Assembly: GCA_021732285.1 (NCBI GenBank)
Contig: JAKFVH010000279.1
Coordinates: 1-38,205 of the forward strand
Direction: 5' to 3'
Length of the DNA: 38,205 nucleotides
Source: Reyranella sp.
Lineage (GTDB): Bacteria > Pseudomonadota > Alphaproteobacteria > Reyranellales > Reyranellaceae
The notes under the pieces were generated by a model. The model did no database searches. It saw nothing but the letters and a program-made list of their open reading frames with translations, and was not told the origin of the DNA. Shown in pieces: positions 26,446 to 34,403 of the stretch (the first letter of the stretch is position 1; each line of letters starts with the position of its first letter). The translations under genes and the position numbers were made by a program.

Positions 26446-26646
26446 ATGCTCGGCGCCGCCAATACCTTCTTATTTGCGCGCTCGATCAAGGCGATCCCGC
26501 TCTCAATCGCCTATCCAGTTTTCACAGGCGCCAGTTTTGCCTTCATCACGGTCGCAGCGGCCCTCGCCTTCGGAGAACGCCTGTCGCCGATTCACCTCCC
26601 CGGCATCGGCCTCGTGGTGACGGGCATCGTTCTGGTCACGCGATGA
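26446..26646 (+). pseudogene. Remnant of a small multidrug resistance (SMR/EmrE-like) transporter
   Basis: The frame gives about 66-85 residues: GLMLGAANTFLFARSIKAIP, LSIAYPVFTGASFAFITVAAALAFGE and LPGIGLVVTGIVLVT, which align to helices 2-4 of EmrE-type proteins (IP..IAY..F.G and the FGERL turn). Helix 1 with the essential membrane Glu is missing, and upstream in the same frame there is no usable start codon and no hydrophobic helix. The first in-frame ATG is at 26446. It overlaps the end of the convergent deacylase gene by 11 nt. I read it as a 5'-truncated pseudogene; a start in another frame cannot be excluded. Confidence 0.55.
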
Positions 26647-28360
26647 GCTGCGGGCCGCGCACCAGTTTGCCGGGCAGCGCACCGGTCGCCTCGCCGTCGC
26701 GGTAGGTCACGGCGCCGGACACGATGGTCGCGCGATAGCCGCGCGCCTTCTGCAGCAGACGCTTGCCGCCGGCCGGCAGGTCCCACTTCATCACCGGCGC
26801 CTCGACCCGGAGCTTGTCGAAGTCGATGACGTTGAGATCGGCCTTGTAGCCGACGGCGACCCGGCCGCGGTCGTTCAGGCCGACGGCGCGGGCGTTGTCG
26901 GAGGTCTGGCGCTTGACCAGCCACGACACGTCGAGCCGGCCCGAGGCGCGGTCGCGGCCCCAGTGCGACAGCAGCGACGTCGGGAACGAGCCGTCGGAGA
27001 TCAGGCCGACATGCGCGCCGCCGTCGCCCAGCCCGATCAGGGTGTGCGGGCTCCGCATCATCTCGCTGCAGCAGTCGAGGTTGTAGGCGGCGAAGTTGGC
27101 GAATGGCGAGAAGATGAAATTCTTGCCTTCGCCTTCGATCAGGTAGTCGTAGATCACCCCGCGCGGATCGCGGCCCTCGCGGCGGGCGCGGGCGCCGAGC
27201 GAGCTTTCCTGGGCCGGCTCGTAGTCCGGCGGATCGCCGAGCGGGAACATGCGGTCGTAGTCGGTCAGCCGCGCCGCCATGTCGGAGCGCAGCGGCTCGT
27301 GCGCCTCGGCCAAAAGCTTCGCGCGGAAGGCCGGGTCGCGCATGATCGCCAGCCGCTCGGCGACGCTCTTGTGCTGGATCGACTTGTAGGAGCGGCACAT
27401 CGAGAACGGCGTACGGCTCGCTTGCAGTCCCTGCAGCACGCCGATCGGCCGCGGCGCCACCTGCGCCTTGGCGGCATGGCCCTTGGCCGCCAGCCCCTCG
27501 ACCAGGCCGAGCAGGCGGCGCCAGCCGTCGGGCCTGGAATGGCCCTGTGCCAGCGACACCGAGAATGGCCGGCCCGACGCGGTGAGCAGGCGGTCGATCA
27601 TCTCGAACTCGCTCTCGGGATTGGGCGTGTTGAAGTCGGAGATGAACTCGATGACGCCCGTGCCCGCATCCTTCATGCCGAGCGCGATACCCAAAAGCTC
27701 GGCCTCGGAGGCGCGCAGCGAGGGCGTCGGATCGCCCTTCACGGTGCGATGGTTGAGCGTGCGCGAGGTCGAGAATCCGAGCGCGCCGGCGCGCATGGCC
27801 TCGGCCGTGAGCGCGCGCATTTGCGCCACCTCTTCCGCCGTGGCTTCCTCGAGCTTCGCAGCGCGCTCGCCCATGACGAACACGCGCAGCGCGCCGTGCG
27901 GCAGCTGCGCGCCGAGATCCATGTCGCGCGGCCTGGCCTCCAGCGCATCGAGATACTGGCCGAAGGATTCCCATGACCAGTTGAGTCCCTCGTCGAGCGC
28001 CGCGCCGGGAATGTCCTCGACGCCTTCCATCAATTCGATCAGGCGCTGGCGATCCTCGACTTTCACCGGCGCAAAGCCCACGCCGCAATTGCCCATCACC
28101 GCCGTGGTGACGCCGTGCCAGCTCGAGGGCTGCAGATGCGAATCCCAGGTCGCCTGCCCGTCATAGTGGGTGTGGATGTCGACGAAACCCGGCGTGACCA
28201 GGAGGCCCTTGGCATCGATCTCCTCATCGGCGCTGCCGGAGACCTTGCCGACGGCCGCGATCTTTCCGTCCTTCACGGCGATGTCGGCTTCGTGCAAGGC
28301 AGCGCCGGTGCCGTCGGCCACAGTGCCGCCGCGTACTAAAAGGTCGAATTCCTTCGCCAT
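26636..28360 (-). CDS. N-acyl-D-amino-acid deacylase family amidohydrolase
   Basis: A 574-aa metal-dependent hydrolase of the amidohydrolase superfamily (D-aminoacylase branch), which removes acyl groups from N-acyl-D-amino acids. It begins FDLLVRGGTVADGTGAALH, has the metal motif GFVDIHTHYDGQ (HTH at 63-65), GNCGVGFAP about 30 residues later, and FEFHL-type strands, and ends with KADLNVIDFDKLRV and a beta-strand tail as in the family. The start at 28360 is chosen for GGGAGAAGCGACC and the conserved opening. It follows the LysE-type exporter by 38 nt on the same strand. A pairing with an amino-acid exporter suggests D-amino-acid turnover or detoxification (inference). Confidence 0.9.
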   Translation of the reverse strand: MAKEFDLLVRGGTVADGTGAALHEADIAVKDGKIAAVGKVSGSADEEIDAKGLLVTPGFVDIHTHYDGQATWDSHLQPSSWHGVTTAVMGNCGVGFAPVKVEDRQRLIELMEGVEDIPGAALDEGLNWSWESFGQYLDALEARPRDMDLGAQLPHGALRVFVMGERAAKLEEATAEEVAQMRALTAEAMRAGALGFSTSRTLNHRTVKGDPTPSLRASEAELLGIALGMKDAGTGVIEFISDFNTPNPESEFEMIDRLLTASGRPFSVSLAQGHSRPDGWRRLLGLVEGLAAKGHAAKAQVAPRPIGVLQGLQASRTPFSMCRSYKSIQHKSVAERLAIMRDPAFRAKLLAEAHEPLRSDMAARLTDYDRMFPLGDPPDYEPAQESSLGARARREGRDPRGVIYDYLIEGEGKNFIFSPFANFAAYNLDCCSEMMRSPHTLIGLGDGGAHVGLISDGSFPTSLLSHWGRDRASGRLDVSWLVKRQTSDNARAVGLNDRGRVAVGYKADLNVIDFDKLRVEAPVMKWDLPAGGKRLLQKARGYRATIVSGAVTYRDGEATGALPGKLVRGPQLIA

Positions 28361-28398
28361 GGTCGCTTCTCCCGGATTGCCGGAAGTGTACCTGATCG

Positions 28399-29010
28399 TC
28401 AGCGGCGAGAGAACGCCAGCCACAGCCCTCCGCCAATCAGGAATCCACCGCTTACACGCGACAACAATCGCACTCGCTTGGCGGAAAGCGCCCGGCCGGC
28501 GCGGCCGGCGGCGAGCGCGTAGACGCTGTCGGACACGGCTGCGACCAGCATCGCCGTCAGGCCCATGATCAGGATTTGCAGGCCGTGGTCGCTCGCGGGA
28601 TCGATGAATTGCGGGAAGAAGGCGCCGAAGAAGATCAGCGTCTTGGGATTGCTGAGAGCCACCAGGATGCCTTGCGTCAGGAAGCCGCCGCGCGGCCGCG
28701 CGGGCGTCGTCCCCTCGCCGTCAGCACCGCTCGACCGGATCATCTTAAAACCCAACCAGATCAAGTAGGCGGCACCGGCGAGCCGCAGCCAATCGAACCA
28801 GTGGCCGGCCGCCTCCATCAGCGAGGTGAGGCCGAGGCCTACCACGCCGATCATCAGGGCGAGGCCAACCTGCGTGCCCAGCACGTTCAAGAGCCCGGCG
28901 CGCGTGCCGTGGCGGATACTGTTGGCGAGGATCAGCGTCACCGTCGGACCTGGCACGAGCACGACGATCAGGCAGGCGACGAGGTAAGCGGCGTATAGTT
29001 CGAGGGACAT
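28399..29010 (-). CDS. LysE/RhtB family amino-acid exporter
   Basis: A 203-aa inner-membrane protein with about six helices. VPGPTVTLILANSIRHGTRAG is the family signature at the first loop, and SNPKTLIFFGAFFPQF is the typical motif of the middle loop. It should export an amino acid or homoserine-lactone-like metabolite. It starts 29 nt from the divergent phosphoribosyltransferase gene and precedes the D-acyl-amino-acid deacylase, with which it probably forms an operon. Substrate unknown. Confidence 0.93.
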   Translation of the reverse strand: MSLELYAAYLVACLIVVLVPGPTVTLILANSIRHGTRAGLLNVLGTQVGLALMIGVVGLGLTSLMEAAGHWFDWLRLAGAAYLIWLGFKMIRSSGADGEGTTPARPRGGFLTQGILVALSNPKTLIFFGAFFPQFIDPASDHGLQILIMGLTAMLVAAVSDSVYALAAGRAGRALSAKRVRLLSRVSGGFLIGGGLWLAFSRR

Positions 29011-29039
29011 GCGCTGAGCATCCCAAGGTTTTCGGTTCT

Positions 29040-29609
29040 ATGGAAGAGAAGCTTTTCGAACTTCTGTCCGTGCGGCGTGGGCATTTCGTCCTCGAGTCGG
29101 GCCATCACGGCGATCTGTGGCTCGACCTCGATTCGCTGTTCTTGCGGCCGGCCGCTATGCTGCCCTTCGCTCGCGATCTAGGATGGCGGCTCAGCGCGCA
29201 TCGCGTCGAGGCCGTGGTCGGCCCGCTGGTCGGCGGCGCGTTCGTCGCGGAGATGGTCTCGGCCGAGCTCGACCTCCGCTTCGCATTTGCCGAGCGACGG
29301 ATGGGCGCCGGAGGCGTGACCTACGCGATCCCCGACGCTTTTCACGATCATCTGCGCGGCCGGACCGTCGCCATCGTCGACGACGCCATCAATGCCGGTT
29401 CCGCGACGCGCGCGACCTTCGCGGCGCTGACGGCGCTAGGCGCGCGGCCGGTCGCCATCGGCGCATTGTTGATCCTCGGCGAGACCGCCCTGCCCTTCTT
29501 CACCGCGAACAAGCTCGCCGTCGAAAGCGTCGCGCGTCTTGCCAACGAACTGTGGGAGCCCGCCGCGTGCCCGCTCTGCGCGTCAGGCGTGCCGCTGGAA
29601 GAACCGTAG
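29040..29609 (+). CDS. Orotate-type phosphoribosyltransferase family protein
   Basis: A 189-aa type I PRTase. FELLSVRRGHFVLESGHHGDLWLDLD opens like orotate phosphoribosyltransferase (PyrE), and VAIVDDAINAGSATRA (111-126) is the PRPP-binding loop, here with Asp-Asp but Ala-Ile where PyrE usually has the VVT of DVVTTG. A C-terminal CPLC pair (177-180) could bind zinc with other ligands. The differences suggest a PyrE-like paralogue rather than the pathway enzyme itself. It is divergent from the LysE-type gene and 6 nt from the end of the convergent Bug receptor. Confidence 0.8.
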   Translation: MEEKLFELLSVRRGHFVLESGHHGDLWLDLDSLFLRPAAMLPFARDLGWRLSAHRVEAVVGPLVGGAFVAEMVSAELDLRFAFAERRMGAGGVTYAIPDAFHDHLRGRTVAIVDDAINAGSATRATFAALTALGARPVAIGALLILGETALPFFTANKLAVESVARLANELWEPAACPLCASGVPLEEP

Positions 29610-29615
29610 CCGCGC

Positions 29616-30596
29616 TCACTCCAGGACAATGTTGCTGGCGCGTACGACCTTGCCCCATTTCTCGACCTCGGCCCGGACATAGCGGGCGAATTGCTCGCTG
29701 CTTTCACCGCCCGGCTCGGCGCCCTGGCGGAACCATGCCTCCTTCATGTCCGGCGTCTCGAAGGCCCGCGCGACTTCCGCCTGGAGGCGGGCCGCCAGAT
29801 CGCGCGGCGTGCCGGCCGGCGCCCACAGGCCGTACCACGACAGCGATTCGAAGCCCGGCAGTCCGGCTTCGGCCATGGTCGGGATGTCGGGAAATGCCGG
29901 CGACCGTTTGGCGGCGGCGAGCGCCAGGGCGCGGAACTTGCCGCTCTGCAGGTAAGGCGCGGAGCTCCCGAGACCTTCGAAGATCACGCTGATCTCGCCG
30001 GCAAGCAGCGCCGCGTTCGCCGGCCCCGATCCCTTGTAGGGGACATGGACCATCGCCGCGCCGGTCATGGCGTTGAAGATCTCGCCCGCGAGATGGCGCG
30101 ACGTGCCGACGCCCGACGAGCCGTAGTTCACCTTGCCGGGATTCGCCTTGCAGTAGGCGATGAACTCGCCGAGGGTGGCCGCGGGCACGCCGGGATTCAT
30201 CACCAGCACGTCGGGCACGTAGGCAATCCCGGTGATCGGCACGAGATCGCGCTCGAGATCGTAAGGCAGCGCCTTATAGACGTTGGCCGCCACGGTGTGG
30301 TGGACGGCGCCGAGCAGCAGCGTGTAGCCGTCCGGCGGCGCCTTGGCGACGGCCGCGGCACCGATCGTGCCCGCCGCGCCGGCGCGATTGTCGATCACGA
30401 CCTGCTGGCCGAGTTGCGCCGTGAGCCTCGCTGCTAACGGCCGTGCAAAGGTGTCGGAACCGCCGCCCGGAGGGAACGGCACGATCAACTGGATCGGCTT
30501 GGCGGGCCAGGCCTGCGCTCTCGCCGTCGCCGCCACCGAGAAGGCAGCGACCGCGGCCACGACAGTGCGACGCGAAACAGCGCGACCATGTGCCAT
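29616..30596 (-). CDS. Tripartite tricarboxylate transporter receptor (Bug/TctC family), copy 4
   Basis: A 326-aa periplasmic receptor with a signal peptide containing two arginines (VSRRTVVAAVAAFSVAATARA, cut near ARA-Q) and the motifs LIVPFPPGGGSDTFARPL, AKAPPDGYTLLL, VHVPYKGSGPANAALL and LWAPAGTPRDLAARL. It is clearly more distant from copies 1-3, which are close to each other. The start at 30596 follows GGCGGAGGACATC. No transporter membrane genes nearby. It is downstream of gatA on the same strand (gap 89 nt) but a functional link is not expected. Confidence 0.94.
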   Translation of the reverse strand: MAHGRAVSRRTVVAAVAAFSVAATARAQAWPAKPIQLIVPFPPGGGSDTFARPLAARLTAQLGQQVVIDNRAGAAGTIGAAAVAKAPPDGYTLLLGAVHHTVAANVYKALPYDLERDLVPITGIAYVPDVLVMNPGVPAATLGEFIAYCKANPGKVNYGSSGVGTSRHLAGEIFNAMTGAAMVHVPYKGSGPANAALLAGEISVIFEGLGSSAPYLQSGKFRALALAAAKRSPAFPDIPTMAEAGLPGFESLSWYGLWAPAGTPRDLAARLQAEVARAFETPDMKEAWFRQGAEPGGESSEQFARYVRAEVEKWGKVVRASNIVLE

Positions 30597-30685
30597 GATG
30601 TCCTCCGCCATGAAACGACAACGTCGTACGGACGGGGCATGACCGTTTCGTGAAGAAGGCCGCCGGATCGAGAGAAGACGGTGGA

Positions 30686-32158
<1,473 letters not shown>

Positions 32159-32161
32159 GGC

Positions 32162-32479
32162 CTACTCCACCACCTTGGGGACGGTGAAGAAGCCGCCGGC
32201 GTTCTTGTCGGTCTGTTCGATGTAGACCGCCCCGCCCGGCGCGTTGGCTAAAATCTTCTCGGCGATGCCGCCGTCGGTCACCTTGTCCTCGCGCTGCGGC
32301 AGCGTGACGTCGGACACCGAGGACATCGGCTCGACGTTCCTGGTGTCGACCTCGTTCAGTTGCTCGATCCAGGCAAGAATCCCCGACAGCTCGCCGGCCA
32401 GCGGCGCCAGTTCCTCATCAGGCACTTTCAGGCGGGCCAGACGCGCAATGCGCGCCACCGTGTCCTTGTCGAGCGACAT
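32162..32479 (-). CDS. gatC: Asp-tRNA(Asn)/Glu-tRNA(Gln) amidotransferase subunit C
   Basis: The 105-aa belt subunit that wraps GatA and GatB together. VARIARLARLKVPDEEL and LAGELSGILAWIEQLNEVDT form the two N-terminal helices, VEPMSS the turn, and LPQREDKVTDG the conserved tail that binds GatA. The start at 32479 is preceded by CAAGGGGTT. It comes 68 nt after the last gene of the kinase operon on the same strand; a promoter in that gap is likely but I could not pick one. Confidence 0.95.
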   Translation of the reverse strand: MSLDKDTVARIARLARLKVPDEELAPLAGELSGILAWIEQLNEVDTRNVEPMSSVSDVTLPQREDKVTDGGIAEKILANAPGGAVYIEQTDKNAGGFFTVPKVVE

Positions 32480-32547
32480 AACCCCTTGCTCCAACGCTAG
32501 AATGGCGCGGTTGGTAGCCGGTTTGCCCGCAAGGGGCAACCGAGGCG

Positions 32548-32997
32548 TCACATGTCTTCCGGATTGCCCGGGACCATGCGGACGACCATAGAGCACGCGC
32601 CGGCCGGCTGGTAGCAGACATAGGTCACGGGCCCCACCTTGTAATAGGTGAAGCAGACATGCCCCTGGGCGACGTACTGCTGCTCGGCGCAGGCGAGCTT
32701 GCCGTCCACCCACCAGTTGCCCTCGACGACCTTGCCTCTGCCGTCGCGCAGCAGGCGCACGCGCGCGTCGCGATAGTAGGCCGGCGTCACGGTGCCGCCC
32801 TTCACGCCGCCGACCTTGGTGATGAACAGGTAGTAGCCGGTGTTGCCCTGCAGGAGGGCGACGATCTCCGGTCCGGTCATCGCCTGTTGGCCGGCAGCAA
32901 TCAGGTCCGCCTCGGTCCTGGCCGGCGGTGTCTGGGCCTCGGCCGCAGCACCGGCAAGGAGGGTCCCAAGGAAGGCAAGGCGAACGAGCCTGGTCAT
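32548..32997 (-). CDS. Small secreted four-Cys protein, kinase-linked family, paralogue 4
   Basis: A 149-aa exported protein (signal peptide to AAAEAQ) of an unrecognised family. Shared pattern with the three upstream paralogues: an N-terminal TEADLIAAG helix, GNTGYYLF, AYYRDARVR, VEGNWWVDGKLAC, GHVCFTYY, YVCYQPAGAC and a final VPGNPE. Four cysteines align in all copies (probably two disulphides in the periplasm). It overlaps the stop of paralogue 3 by 1 nt (TGATG). No lipobox and no enzyme motif. The small size and the Trp-Trp/Cys pattern resemble DUF995-like domains loosely; I would not rely on that. Confidence 0.8.
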   Translation of the reverse strand: MTRLVRLAFLGTLLAGAAAEAQTPPARTEADLIAAGQQAMTGPEIVALLQGNTGYYLFITKVGGVKGGTVTPAYYRDARVRLLRDGRGKVVEGNWWVDGKLACAEQQYVAQGHVCFTYYKVGPVTYVCYQPAGACSMVVRMVPGNPEDM

Positions 32998-33456
32998 CAG
33001 AGATTCTCCGCGTTACCGGGCACGACGCGCACCGTGACGTTGCAGACCCGTTGGGGCTGCTGGCAAACATAGGTGGTCGGACCGGCACGGTAGTAGGCGA
33101 AACATACGTGCCCTTGATTGGCGAGTTCGCCACAGGCGAGGTCGCTTTCCACCCACCAATTGCCCTCGATCTTCTGCCTCCCCGGCTGGAGCCTGATGCG
33201 TGGCATCGCGATAATACGAGAGCAATAAGGTACCGGCCGTCAGGCCGCCGCCGTTGGTGAGAAACAGGAAGTAGGTGGTGCTGGCCAGGAACATCTGCGT
33301 AAGCTCCTGTCCCGTCATCGGCGTGTATCCTGCAGCCAGCAGGTCGGCCTCCGTCTTCACCGGCGGCGTCTGAGCGACGGCCGCCCGATCCGTGCAGGCG
33401 AACAGGACAGCGCCCAGTGCGGCCCGGGTCCGGCACAAGCGGGTGCGTGACAGCAC
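32997..33456 (-). pseudogene. Kinase-linked secreted family, paralogue 3, one +1 frameshift
   Basis: The first frame starts at 33456 with a signal peptide (LGAVLFACTDRAAVAQ) and reads TEADLLAAGYTPMTGQEL, TYFLFL and SYYRDA; then it goes wrong. The next frame continues RIRLQPGRQKIEGNWWVESDLAC, GHVCFAYY, YVCQQPQRVC and VVPGNAEN to 32997. One extra base at about 33201, exactly inside the conserved YYRDA-R stretch, accounts for the break, and all four cysteines are kept. It is either fresh decay in one of four redundant copies or a read error. It begins 9 nt after paralogue 2. Confidence 0.78.
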
Positions 33457-33465
33457 GAGGCTCCC

Positions 33466-33927
33466 TCAAAGACCTTCCGGATTGCCCTGCATGTTGCGGA
33501 ACGACATCGGGCAGTCGCCAGCGGGCTGGGGGCACAGATAAAGCGTGCCCGCGAGATCCCACACGTTCGAGCAGAGGTTGCCGGCAAGAGGCCCCCTCTC
33601 CTCCACGCACCGGCTGTTGCCCTCGAGCCACCAGTTCGATTCGACCTTCGGCCCGTTGGGAAATTTCTGCACGCGCGTGCGCGCGTCGCGGTAGTAGTTC
33701 GCGATCACCCCGCCGGTCTTGCCGGGCCCGAAATTCTTCAGGAGAACGACATAGCTCGTATTGCCGGTCAGCATTCGGCGAAGCTCGTCGGCGGTGACCT
33801 GACGAGCGCCTGCCGCCTTCAGTTCGGTTTCCGTCATCGGCTTGGGCAGCTGGGCGGCGGCAGGCCCGGCGATCGCGGCCCCTGCGAACAGCGCCAGCAA
33901 GGCGGCACGCGTCATCCGTCCGGCCAT
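33466..33927 (-). CDS. Kinase-linked secreted four-Cys family, paralogue 2
   Basis: A 153-aa exported protein: signal peptide MTRAALLALFAGAAIAGPAAAQ, then TETELKAAGARQVTADEL, GNTSYVVLL, NYYRDARTR, KVESNWWLEGNSRC, LCSNVW, YLCPQPAGDC and a final NPEGL. It is the most divergent copy (its region after NWW is rearranged and GHxC is replaced by GNLC), but the four family cysteines remain. The start at 33927 is chosen because CGGGAGATCGATC precedes it; the longer frame to 34107 lies inside the neighbour. It starts 14 nt after paralogue 1. Confidence 0.85.
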   Translation of the reverse strand: MAGRMTRAALLALFAGAAIAGPAAAQLPKPMTETELKAAGARQVTADELRRMLTGNTSYVVLLKNFGPGKTGGVIANYYRDARTRVQKFPNGPKVESNWWLEGNSRCVEERGPLAGNLCSNVWDLAGTLYLCPQPAGDCPMSFRNMQGNPEGL

Positions 33928-33941
33928 GATCGATCTCCCGC

Positions 33942-34403
33942 CTAGATGTTTTCCGGATTGCCAGGAACGACACGCCACAGGAACCGACAGTCGCCGCCAG
34001 GCTGGATGCACGAATAGAACGACGACTCGACCCGGTACGTCGAGGCGCAGGTATGACCGCGCATCACCAGCCGCTGCTCTGCGCACAGCAGGTCGCCTTC
34101 GAGCCACCAGTTCGACTCGAACTTCTTGCCGGCGTTGGGCCCGCCCCCGGGGACCGAGACCCGGACCTTGGCATCGCGAAAATAGATCCTGACGACGGAA
34201 CCGCGCGGCGCGTCGTCGACTTTCGCGAGAAATACGACGTGGGCCGTGTTGCCGACCAGCGTGCGGCTGATCTCCGGCCCACTCAGCCGCTTGTGGCCGG
34301 CGACGACCAGCTCGGCTTCCTTCTGCGCCAGTGGGGTCTGGGCGTGCGCCGCGATCGACATCGTGGCCAGACCTCCCGCCAGGGCGAGCAGCGCGCGCCT
34401 CAT
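33942..34403 (-). CDS. Kinase-linked secreted four-Cys family, paralogue 1
   Basis: A 153-aa exported protein with signal peptide (RRALLALAGGLATMSIAAHA, cut before Q). Family pattern: GNTAHVVFL, IYFRDAKVRV, a longer Gly-rich insert, FESNWWLEGDLLC, GHTCASTY, YSCIQPGGDC and VVPGNPENI. The start is placed at 34403, where ATG overlaps the kinase stop (ATGA); the frame's first ATG (34427) is inside the kinase gene. It is therefore translationally coupled to the kinase, which is the best evidence that the four proteins work with it. Confidence 0.87.
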   Translation of the reverse strand: MRRALLALAGGLATMSIAAHAQTPLAQKEAELVVAGHKRLSGPEISRTLVGNTAHVVFLAKVDDAPRGSVVRIYFRDAKVRVSVPGGGPNAGKKFESNWWLEGDLLCAEQRLVMRGHTCASTYRVESSFYSCIQPGGDCRFLWRVVPGNPENI

